This document shows positions 42,928 to 51,027 of a DNA stretch of 64,000 bases, piece after piece. The DNA lies in contig CAUWJP010000012.1 in the NCBI GenBank assembly GCA_963559135.1, forward strand, positions 11,679 to 75,678, written 5' to 3'. This DNA comes from Sellimonas sp963559135. GTDB lineage: Bacteria > Bacillota > Clostridia > Lachnospirales > Lachnospiraceae. Positions within the stretch are counted from its first letter, which is position 1, and each line of letters begins with the position of its first letter. A model generated the notes under the pieces. The model was not told the DNA's origin. It searched no databases and saw nothing but the letters and a program-made list of their open reading frames with translations. The position numbers and the translations under genes are program-made.

Positions 42928-43911
42928 ATGGCACTGACGAATTCACAGTATGACGCCATCATGCGGATCTATGAGCAGAAGCATCTTCGGACGCACGACA
43001 GGCTGACCCGCCATTACAGTGAAATATACGAAAAGATTCCCCGGATCCGTGAGATCGATGATGAGATCTCACACCTTGGCGTTGCAGGCGCCAAAGCGCT
43101 GATCGACGGCAATACCGACGCACCTGCCCGCTTCCGGGAAAGACTTCATGCCCTGACGGGCGAAAAGCAGGCGTTGCTTATCGCTTCCGGCTACCCGGCA
43201 GACTATCTAGAGCCTTCTTATGAATGTCCGGACTGTCAGGACACCGGATACATCGACGGCCGGAAATGCCGTTGTTTCCAGAAGACGGAGATTGACCTAC
43301 TTTACACCCAATCCAATCTGCAGGACATTTTAAAGGCGGAAAATTTTTCTTCTTTCCGTATGGATTATTATTCTTCAGCCTTTATCGATCCGGTGAGCGG
43401 CAAAAGTTCGCTGGATATGGCAAAGGAAGCACTTCATGTGTGCCGTTCCTTTGTGGACAGCTTCGGCAGGGAATTCCAGAATCTTCTGATCTATGGAAAT
43501 ACCGGAGTCGGAAAGACCTTTCTGACCCACTGTATTGCCAGAGAGCTGATGGATCATATTCACTCGGTAATTTACGTGACATCCTCCCAGCTCTTTGATA
43601 TTCTGGGAAGCAGAGAGTTCGACACAGATCCGGAGAAGCGCCAGGCCGGTGCCCTGCTGGACGAGTGCGAGCTTTTGATCATCGATGATCTTGGGACTGA
43701 ACTTACCAATTCCTTTACGGTCTCTCAGCTGTTTATCTGCCTGAATGACCGGATTTTACAGAAGAAATCTACTATTATCTCTACCAATTTGTCACTAAAT
43801 GAGATAAAATCAATATATAGCGAAAGAACGTTTTCCCGCATCAGCAGTAACTACCGCCTGCTGAAGCTTGTGGGTGACGATATCAGAATCAAAAAGAAAC
43901 TAATGAAATAG
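42928..43911 (+). CDS. DnaI/DnaC-like helicase loader ATPase
   Basis: 327 residues. It has a zinc-binding module ECPDCQDTGYIDGRKCRC near 91-108, an AAA+ domain with GNTGVGKTFLTH, Walker B LLIIDDLGTEL and the arginine-finger region RTFSRISSNYRLL. It loads the replicative helicase together with DnaD. The gene starts 16 bases after it with AAAGGAGAAG. Confidence 0.9.
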   Translation: MALTNSQYDAIMRIYEQKHLRTHDRLTRHYSEIYEKIPRIREIDDEISHLGVAGAKALIDGNTDAPARFRERLHALTGEKQALLIASGYPADYLEPSYECPDCQDTGYIDGRKCRCFQKTEIDLLYTQSNLQDILKAENFSSFRMDYYSSAFIDPVSGKSSLDMAKEALHVCRSFVDSFGREFQNLLIYGNTGVGKTFLTHCIARELMDHIHSVIYVTSSQLFDILGSREFDTDPEKRQAGALLDECELLIIDDLGTELTNSFTVSQLFICLNDRILQKKSTIISTNLSLNEIKSIYSERTFSRISSNYRLLKLVGDDIRIKKKLMK

Positions 43912-43922
43912 GAGGCAAAACA

Positions 43923-45107
43923 ATGCTGCATCGTACAGAACGAAATCTGGAAAATATCCCTGTAGGAGCCCTTGGCATTATCGCCCTGACGGGCTGCGAG
44001 GAGATGGGCCAGAAAGTCAATGACTATATTGTCAAATGGCGAAAAGAAGATGGACATGTCTTCAAAGACGACGTTGTTTTTACCGGATATGAAAAGGACA
44101 ACTATCTGATCCACGCCGCTACACCTCGTTTCGGCTCAGGAGAAGCCAAAGGTGTACTTAGCGAATCCATCCGTGGTAAGGATATCTATCTGATGGTGGA
44201 TGTCTGCAACTACAGCCTGACCTACTCCCTGAACGGTCAGATCAACCACATGTCCCCGGACGACCACTTTCAGAATCTGAAGCGTATCATTGCTGCAATC
44301 GGAGGAAAGGCACGCCGTGTCAATGTCATTATGCCGTTCCTCTATGAGAGCCGTCAGCACAAGCGCAGCAGCCGTGAGTCTCTGGACTGTGCACTGGCTC
44401 TTCAGGAGCTTGTAAAGATGGGTGTAGACAATATCATCACCTTTGACGCTCACGATCCGCGGGTACAGAACGCAATCCCTCTGAGCGGATTTGAGACTGT
44501 CCGCCCGACATACCAGTTTGTAAAGGGACTTTTAAGAAATGTAAAGGATCTGGAAATCGACAGCGACCACATGATGGCAATCAGCCCGGACGAGGGAGCA
44601 ACCGGACGTGCAATCTACCTTGCCAACGTCCTTGGCCTGAATATGGGTATGTTCTACAAACGCCGCGACTACACGAAAATCGTTGACGGCCGTAACCCGA
44701 TCGTTGCCCATGAATTTCTTGGCGACTCGGTAGAGGGCAAGGATGTCATCATTCTTGACGATATGATCTCCTCAGGAGACAGTATGATTGACGTTGCAAA
44801 ACAGCTGAAAGAAAGAAAAGCAAGACGAATTTTTGCCGCAGCAACATTCGGTCTGTTCACAAACGGTCTTGAAAAGTTTGACAAGGCATATGAGGACGGT
44901 ATCATCACCAACATCCTCACAACCAACCTGATCTATCAGACACCGGAACTTTTAAGCCGTCCGTACTATATCAACTGTGACATGAGCAAATATATCGCTC
45001 TTCTGATCGATACCCTGAATCACGATGGTTCTATCAGCAGTATCTTAAGCCCGAGCGAGCGTATCCAGCACGTATTAAACAAATACCGCAACGGAGAGGA
45101 GATTTAA
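43923..45107 (+). CDS. prs: Ribose-phosphate pyrophosphokinase (long form)
   Basis: 394 residues, longer than the usual 310-320. It has RQHKRSSRESLDC, the ISPDEGATGRA region and the PRPP loop VIILDDMISSGDS. It makes PRPP from ribose 5-phosphate and ATP. The extra N-terminal and internal sequence belongs to a group common in Lachnospiraceae; allosteric behaviour is unknown. It ends tail to tail, overlapping by 4 bases, with the convergent ATPase gene. Confidence 0.92.
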   Translation: MLHRTERNLENIPVGALGIIALTGCEEMGQKVNDYIVKWRKEDGHVFKDDVVFTGYEKDNYLIHAATPRFGSGEAKGVLSESIRGKDIYLMVDVCNYSLTYSLNGQINHMSPDDHFQNLKRIIAAIGGKARRVNVIMPFLYESRQHKRSSRESLDCALALQELVKMGVDNIITFDAHDPRVQNAIPLSGFETVRPTYQFVKGLLRNVKDLEIDSDHMMAISPDEGATGRAIYLANVLGLNMGMFYKRRDYTKIVDGRNPIVAHEFLGDSVEGKDVIILDDMISSGDSMIDVAKQLKERKARRIFAAATFGLFTNGLEKFDKAYEDGIITNILTTNLIYQTPELLSRPYYINCDMSKYIALLIDTLNHDGSISSILSPSERIQHVLNKYRNGEEI

Positions 45108-46609
45108 TCCCATCCGTCACGGTATGCAATATGCATATGATCAAGTGCTTCTTTTTCCCTGTTCTGACAGGAGAAGAGGAGCACTTGTTTTTTTTGTCCG
45201 GCCAGCCACCGAAGTGCCGCTTCCATCCGTTTATCATCGTAATACGCAAAAGTATCATCCAGAATGATCGGGAGCGGTTCTTCATAGAGGATTTCAGATG
45301 CCGCCATCCGCACCGCAAAGTAGATCTGCTCGATTGTTCCCCGGCTCATCATATGAATCGGGATCTTCCGGATACCGTCAAAAATGCTAATTTCCAGTTC
45401 TTCTTCGATAAAGATCTTCGTATAGCGTCCGTCCGTAAGCTCGCCCAGAATTTCAGCTGCCCGCTTTGCAAGGCGGCTTCCTGTTTCTTTTCTTACATCT
45501 CCGGACACCTCCTGCATTCTTGTAGCCGCGAGCTCCAAGGCCTCTTTTTTCAATTCCAGGCTCTTTTCCTCTTCGGATACAGTACATGCCTCGGAAATCA
45601 GTTCCTGCTGGTTTTCATACTCTACCTGTCTGTCTCTTCGTTCCTCTCTCAGCTTTTCCCTGTTCCATTTCAGCTTGTCAATCCGCCTTCTGACCGCCTG
45701 TTCTTCTTCCGTCTGCTCTCTCTCCGGCTCCGGACGCATCGCCCAAAGTCCGGCCAGAAGCCCTGCCACTACCCAGATAACAGCTGTAAAATAGCGGATA
45801 GAGGATGGAAAAAGTACTATCAGAAGGATCAGCACTACAAGCCAGACTGCCGCTCCTTTCAGCGGGAGTTTCTTCTTTTTCTGATCACCTCGGGCCTGCT
45901 CGTATGTATCGAGAAGCCGCCTTCCTCGCCGAATCTCTTCCTCGCCTGCTGCCGCTTCCCGCTGGATACGGTCCAGATCTTTGGCGATATATTCGGCCGT
46001 ACGTTCTGCCTCTTCCCGTTTCTGAATCCGTTTCTGCGCCTCATCCCTAAGAAGGTTGCTGACCTCTTTTTTCCTCTTCTGAAGTCCTGCAAGCGCCGCC
46101 TCCAGATCCATGTTCCCCGCACCCGATACATAATAGTTGGCCGCGTAATTTTTCAGGGCCGCTGAAAGCTCCTCTCCCGGTCTTACTTTCAACTGTCCGA
46201 CTGCCACTGTATTTTCAAATCCTGCACTGTCCAGATCAAGAAGCAGCGCCTGAAGGTCTCCGCTCTCCTCAGAGAGCTCTTCTCCATCATCCAGACAGAA
46301 GAGCCTTGTCTTCTTCCCCTTCTTGGTGAAATCCCGCTCCAGCTGGAAATGACGTCCTCCGCTTTCAAACCGGATCATTCCGCAGTACTGTGTCGGATTC
46401 CGCCACGGCTCATACTGGTGGAACTCATCCTTTGCCGCGGCTCTTCCGCGTCCTCTTTCCACATCAAAGAGCATACTTTTAATAAACGCATAGATCGTCG
46501 ATTTCCCCGCCTCATTTTCTGCGCTGAACAGATTGATTCCATCGGAAAGTTCGATCGTTCTGTTATGGAATTTTCCGAAACTCCAAAGTTCCAGTCGCTC
46601 TAACTTCAT
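45104..46609 (-). CDS. SbcC/YhaN-like ATPase with a membrane hairpin in the coiled coil
   Basis: 501 residues from ATG 46609. Walker A FSAENEAGKSTIYAF lies near the N-terminus, a Q-loop region follows, and the signature MSRGTIEQIYFAVRM and Walker B LPIILDDTFAYYDD lie near the C-terminus. The coiled coil between contains two hydrophobic spans (about 252-270 and 276-293), as in YhaN-type proteins. It is therefore membrane-bound, unlike SbcC or Rad50. It is paired with the nuclease gene upstream, an SbcCD-like complex. Confidence 0.87.
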   Translation of the reverse strand: MKLERLELWSFGKFHNRTIELSDGINLFSAENEAGKSTIYAFIKSMLFDVERGRGRAAAKDEFHQYEPWRNPTQYCGMIRFESGGRHFQLERDFTKKGKKTRLFCLDDGEELSEESGDLQALLLDLDSAGFENTVAVGQLKVRPGEELSAALKNYAANYYVSGAGNMDLEAALAGLQKRKKEVSNLLRDEAQKRIQKREEAERTAEYIAKDLDRIQREAAAGEEEIRRGRRLLDTYEQARGDQKKKKLPLKGAAVWLVVLILLIVLFPSSIRYFTAVIWVVAGLLAGLWAMRPEPEREQTEEEQAVRRRIDKLKWNREKLREERRDRQVEYENQQELISEACTVSEEEKSLELKKEALELAATRMQEVSGDVRKETGSRLAKRAAEILGELTDGRYTKIFIEEELEISIFDGIRKIPIHMMSRGTIEQIYFAVRMAASEILYEEPLPIILDDTFAYYDDKRMEAALRWLAGQKKQVLLFSCQNREKEALDHMHIAYRDGWD

Positions 46610-46646
46610 CTCTTTTTGTATCCCCTTTTTCTCTTTTGTGTATCGG

Positions 46647-47711
46647 TTACTCTTTCCTTGTCTCCAGAATCGCCTGTACACCCTCATACAGTGCCATCTG
46701 CTCTACCTCACTGCGGCTGCCTTCTTCCTGTTCAAGAAAACTCTGGATAAACCTTCCAAGCAGGTTCTGGCCGTTGGAAACGCACAGCTTCTCATAGTCA
46801 TAGGCCGGTTTCGTAAGATCCCCGACATCAACAACACCTCCGCTTACGTCCATATGTGCAGTATCAAAACGAATATCTGGATCCCGGAATCCTTTCAAAG
46901 TAAAACGGTACATATTTTCCACGCCATTTTCCTCGATCTTCTCCCGGAGCGTGTCCAGAAGGAGACGACCTGTCATATCCTGATCTACCGTAATATCAAG
47001 ATGGATGTACTCCCGCTTTGCCGCGGGAACAAACTCCGTCTCGATCACTCCATGCTCAGCGGTGCCGATCACATATCCGTGCTTCCCGATGTCATTCGGG
47101 TCTGTCGGCTCGAGAGAACCGCTGTAGCGGCATTTTCCGGTCATTTCTGGATCCGGCTTGTGAATATGTCCAAGGGCCGTATAGTCATACCCGAGAAGGT
47201 CCACCTCCGCCCGCTTAAAGGAAAGATGTTTCTCGTCTCCTCCGTGCAGAAGGAGAATCTCATTTTCCATGCTTCGGAGACACTTCCACTCTACCCGTAT
47301 GCCCCCTTGTATTTCTTTATCCAGATAGCTGAATCCGGATACGGCTGTCTTAAATTCCGGGAATTCGACTTTCAGAAGGCGCCCTTCCAGAAGCGGAACG
47401 ACATTACCTGCCCACCTGAAATTCCGGTACATGGAATTGGGCTTTAAGTAATCATGATTCCCGGCTATAAACACGACTTTCGTATGAGAAAGTCCCGCGA
47501 ACATCGCATTGAGCTCTTTCAGCTCCCGCAGAAGCGGCTGCCTGTGGAATACGTCCCCGGAGATCAGAAGCAGATCGATCTGCTCATTCTCACACCGGTC
47601 GAGCAGGCTTTTAAAGCTGTCCCAAATTTCATCCGGCCGTTTTTTCGTATATTCGGGCCCCGCATCAGGACTCACCCCAAGGTGCAGGTCCGACGTATGT
47701 ATGAATCTCAT
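46647..47711 (-). CDS. SbcD/YhaO-like DNA metallophosphoesterase
   Basis: 354 residues. It has the calcineurin-type metal ligands: SDLHLG, SGDVFHR, GNHDYLK, LHGGDE and GHIHKP. These make it an Mre11/SbcD-type exonuclease subunit. The start has AAAGGGGA upstream and overlaps the histidine kinase gene by 47 bases. It is upstream of the ATPase gene with 37 bases between, so the two form one unit. Confidence 0.92.
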   Translation of the reverse strand: MRFIHTSDLHLGVSPDAGPEYTKKRPDEIWDSFKSLLDRCENEQIDLLLISGDVFHRQPLLRELKELNAMFAGLSHTKVVFIAGNHDYLKPNSMYRNFRWAGNVVPLLEGRLLKVEFPEFKTAVSGFSYLDKEIQGGIRVEWKCLRSMENEILLLHGGDEKHLSFKRAEVDLLGYDYTALGHIHKPDPEMTGKCRYSGSLEPTDPNDIGKHGYVIGTAEHGVIETEFVPAAKREYIHLDITVDQDMTGRLLLDTLREKIEENGVENMYRFTLKGFRDPDIRFDTAHMDVSGGVVDVGDLTKPAYDYEKLCVSNGQNLLGRFIQSFLEQEEGSRSEVEQMALYEGVQAILETRKE

Positions 47712-48873
47712 CCTGAAGTTCCCCTTTCTCTTTCTTTGGAAGGACTACAATAAACCGGGTTTCATGGTCGTCGCTCTGGGCGGAGATCCTACCGCCGTGA
47801 AGTTCCACGATCTCTTTTGCAATCGCAAGACCAAGTCCCGCTCCTCCGGTCTCGCTGGATCTGGAATCATCCGCCCGGAAAAATTTCTCAAAAATATGCT
47901 GCAACTTGTCATTGGAAATTTTCGGTCCTTCATTGACGAAGACAATCAGTGCATTATTTTCATCCTGTGAGACGTGAATCCGAATGGTGGAATCCTTCTT
48001 ACAGTAAGCAATGGCATTCCGCATGAGATTATCAAACACTCTGGCAAGTTTGTCCGGGTCGGCCTTAACGATGACATCGTCAACTGCCTTCACCTCACAT
48101 TTTAAGTTCTTTCCCTGAAGGACACCGTACATCTCGTCTGCAATCTGTTCCAGCATTCTGCTTAAATTCAACTCTGTCTTTTCCAAGACAATGTCCTGTG
48201 CATTAAATTTGGTGATCTCAAAAAACTCCTCAATCAGCTTTCCAAGGTGGATTGCCTTCTCAAGGGAAATCCCCGTGTACTTAATCCGCTCTTCCTCCGG
48301 GAGATCCGGATGGGACTCCAGCATGCTTAAATACGCCACAATGGAAGTCAGCGGCGTTTTTAGATCATGTGCCAGAAAGACGACCAGATCATTCTTTCTC
48401 TGTTCACTTTCCTGCACCTCTCGTTCCTGTCGCTCCAGCGTATACTTGATATTGTTCAGTTTCGTCTCGATCGGCTCCAGTTCCGAAATCAGATGGATCG
48501 GCTCCTGGGAACGGGAGACAAGTTTCCCGATCTCTTTTTCGACATCTTCCAGATACGTCATCATTTTTGACAACGCAATATAGAAAAAAAGCGCAAACAG
48601 TGCCAAAAATCCGACCATCATGAAGAACGTCTTATTATTTCCAAGAATCTGCCAGTACAATGCGATGGCATGTTGTTCTTCTACATGAAAGAATTTCAGG
48701 AATCCGATGAAAATCTCGGATACATCATCGTTGTAGACACCATCGATGATGTATTCCAGAAGAAATCCACCGACCAGAACTGTAAGCGCAGTGATCAATA
48801 CTGTCTGCAGAAGCAGGCTGATCTTCAGTTTCCTGTATTTACTTTTCTTAAATCTCTTCAGTCTATTCTTCAA
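47665..48873 (-). CDS. VanS-like sensor histidine kinase
   Basis: 402 residues from a TTG start. Two membrane spans (about 19-40 and 84-106) flank a short outer loop of about 45 residues. The phospho-acceptor is in FLAHDLKTPLTS, followed by N, G1 and G2 boxes (FDNLMRNAI, GGAGLGLAI). The sequence is typical of the VanS/VanG-type group, but no van ligase genes are near. The C-terminal extension of about 20 residues overlaps the nuclease gene. The stimulus is unknown. Confidence 0.88.
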   Translation of the reverse strand: MKNRLKRFKKSKYRKLKISLLLQTVLITALTVLVGGFLLEYIIDGVYNDDVSEIFIGFLKFFHVEEQHAIALYWQILGNNKTFFMMVGFLALFALFFYIALSKMMTYLEDVEKEIGKLVSRSQEPIHLISELEPIETKLNNIKYTLERQEREVQESEQRKNDLVVFLAHDLKTPLTSIVAYLSMLESHPDLPEEERIKYTGISLEKAIHLGKLIEEFFEITKFNAQDIVLEKTELNLSRMLEQIADEMYGVLQGKNLKCEVKAVDDVIVKADPDKLARVFDNLMRNAIAYCKKDSTIRIHVSQDENNALIVFVNEGPKISNDKLQHIFEKFFRADDSRSSETGGAGLGLAIAKEIVELHGGRISAQSDDHETRFIVVLPKKEKGELQDEIHTYVGPAPWGES

Positions 48874-49555
48874 CCTTATATCCCACTCCCCAGACCGTCT
48901 TGATGAAATCTGATTTTCCCATAGGACCGCTCATCTTCTCCCGAAGATGTCTGATATGTACCATGACGGTATTGTTGCTGTTCTTATAGTACTTCTCATG
49001 CCATACGTTTTCAAAGAGTTCTTCCGAACTGATGACCTTTCCTCTGTTCTCACAGAGTAGCCACAGAATGTCAAACTCGATCGGAGTCAGTGTCAGATTT
49101 TTTTCATTGAAGACACACTCGTGGGAATTGCGATCCAGAAACAGACCGCCAAAATCAATGACATCGCTCTCTGTTCTGCCTCCGTCATTGTACTTCGTGT
49201 AACGGCGGATCTGGGCCTTTACTCTGGCAACCAGCTCCAACGGGGTAAACGGCTTGGCAATGTAATCGTCTGCTCCGAGTGTCAGCCCGGTAATCTTATC
49301 GATATACTCGGTCTTTGCTGTCAGCATGATCACCGGAAAATTGTACTTCTCCCGGATCTTTTTCAGAATCGTAAAGCCATCGATATCCGGCAGCATGACG
49401 TCCAAAAGCGCCAGATCAATCTTTGTAGTTTCTATACAGGCAAGGGCCTCCTCGCCCGTATAGAATTTCAGCACCTCATACTGGTCATTTTTCAAATACA
49501 GTTCAATAACATCCGCTATCTCCCTCTCATCATCCACAACCAGAATATGATTCAT
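48863..49555 (-). CDS. VanR-like OmpR-family response regulator
   Basis: 230 residues with GGGGAG before the ATG. Receiver domain with DDE, the phospho-Asp in LALLDVMLPDIDG and Lys in AKPFTPLE; winged-helix DNA-binding domain with LTPIEFDILWLLC and VWGVGYKVEE. It overlaps the kinase gene by 11 bases. No operator was identified. Confidence 0.93.
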   Translation of the reverse strand: MNHILVVDDEREIADVIELYLKNDQYEVLKFYTGEEALACIETTKIDLALLDVMLPDIDGFTILKKIREKYNFPVIMLTAKTEYIDKITGLTLGADDYIAKPFTPLELVARVKAQIRRYTKYNDGGRTESDVIDFGGLFLDRNSHECVFNEKNLTLTPIEFDILWLLCENRGKVISSEELFENVWHEKYYKNSNNTVMVHIRHLREKMSGPMGKSDFIKTVWGVGYKVEE

Positions 49556-49581
49556 GTTTTCTCCCCTTTTCTGAATTTTAT

Positions 49582-50973
49582 CTACAGTTCACAGTTGTTG
49601 ACCGTTCTTGGGAACGGCAGTACGTCCCGGATGTTAGACATTCCGGTCAGGTACATGATGCAGCGTTCAAATCCGAGACCGTAGCCTGCGTGACGGGTAG
49701 ATCCGTACTTTCTCAGATCCAGATAGAATCCGTATTCTTCCTGATCCATTCCGAGTTCCTCCATTCTGCTGCGGAGCTTCTCATAATCGTCCTCCCTCTG
49801 GCTTCCTCCGATGATTTCACCGATTCCCGGCACAAGGCAGTCCATAGCAGCGACGGTCTTTCCGTCGTCGTTCTGCTTCATATAGAATGCTTTTATTTCC
49901 TTCGGATAGTCAGTTACAAATACCGGTTTCTTATAAATCTCTTCAGTCAGGTATCTCTCATGCTCAGTCTGAAGATCACATCCCCATGATACCTTGTACT
50001 CAAAGTTGTCGTTATTTTTCTCCAGAATCTCAATCGCTTCTGTATATGTCACTCTGGCGAATTCGGATTCTACCACATTTGTCAGACGCTCCAGAAGTCC
50101 TTTGTCAATAAAGGAATTGAAGAATTTCATCTCTTCCGGTGCTTGTTCCATCACGTAGCGGATGACATATTTTAACATTGCCTCTGCGAGATCCATGTCG
50201 TCTTCCAGATCTGCAAAAGCGATCTCCGGCTCGATCATCCAAAACTCTGCCGCGTGGCGGGTCGTGTTGGAATTCTCAGCACGGAATGTCGGTCCGAATG
50301 TATAGACGTCACGGAAGGACTGTGCAAATGTCTCTGCGTTGAGCTGTCCGCTTACTGTCAGGCTTGTGTGTTTGTTGAAGAAATCCTTGCTGTAATCGAT
50401 GCTTCCATCTTCCAGTTTCGGCGGATTCTGAAGATCCATTGTCGTTACCTGGAACATCTCACCTGCACCCTCGCAGTCACTTCCGGTAATCAGCGGTGTG
50501 TGCACATACACAAAGCCTCTCTCCTGGAAGAACTGGTGAATCGCGTAAGCTGCAAGAGAACGTACGCGGAACACCGCCTGGAATGTATTTGTTCTTGGAC
50601 GCAGATGTGTCATCGTTCTTAAATATTCCAATGTATGGCGCTTCTTCTGAAGCGGGTAGTCCGGAGCAGAAGCTCCTTCTACCGTAATCTCTTCTGCCTG
50701 GATCTCAAATGGCTGTTTTGCCTGCGGTGTCGCAACAAGAGTTCCTTTTACTACGATAGCGGCTCCTACATTTAATTTGGAGATCTCTTTGAAGTTCTCC
50801 ATCGTATCGTGATATACCACCTGAATCGGCTCAAAGAAAGAGCCGTCATTTACCACAATAAAACCAAACGCTTTGGAATCCCGGATGCTTCTTACCCATC
50901 CTCCAATGGATACCTCCTTATCCAGGTACGAATCTGTTTTCCTGTATAATTCTTTTACTGTTACTAATTCCAT
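49582..50973 (-). CDS. asnS: Asparaginyl-tRNA synthetase
   Basis: 463 residues. It has an N-terminal OB-fold anticodon-binding domain (KEVSIGGWVRSIRDSKAFGFI), then class II motifs (FGPTFRAENSNTTRHAAEFWMIEPE and GLGFERCIMYLTG). The gene lies 26 bases upstream of the VanR-like gene; co-transcription is possible. Confidence 0.97.
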   Translation of the reverse strand: MELVTVKELYRKTDSYLDKEVSIGGWVRSIRDSKAFGFIVVNDGSFFEPIQVVYHDTMENFKEISKLNVGAAIVVKGTLVATPQAKQPFEIQAEEITVEGASAPDYPLQKKRHTLEYLRTMTHLRPRTNTFQAVFRVRSLAAYAIHQFFQERGFVYVHTPLITGSDCEGAGEMFQVTTMDLQNPPKLEDGSIDYSKDFFNKHTSLTVSGQLNAETFAQSFRDVYTFGPTFRAENSNTTRHAAEFWMIEPEIAFADLEDDMDLAEAMLKYVIRYVMEQAPEEMKFFNSFIDKGLLERLTNVVESEFARVTYTEAIEILEKNNDNFEYKVSWGCDLQTEHERYLTEEIYKKPVFVTDYPKEIKAFYMKQNDDGKTVAAMDCLVPGIGEIIGGSQREDDYEKLRSRMEELGMDQEEYGFYLDLRKYGSTRHAGYGLGFERCIMYLTGMSNIRDVLPFPRTVNNCEL

Positions 50974-51009
50974 CTTTATTATCCTCCAGTCTCTTTTCGA
51001 CTTTGTATC

Positions 51010-51015
51010 ATTATA
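51010..51015 (-). promoter_or_regulatory. Extended -10 promoter of asnS
   Basis: Minus strand TGCTATAAT with the hexamer at 51010-51015, about 35 bases before the asnS start. The -35 region is poor. Confidence 0.55.
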
Positions 51016-51027
51016 GCATGGTTTCTG

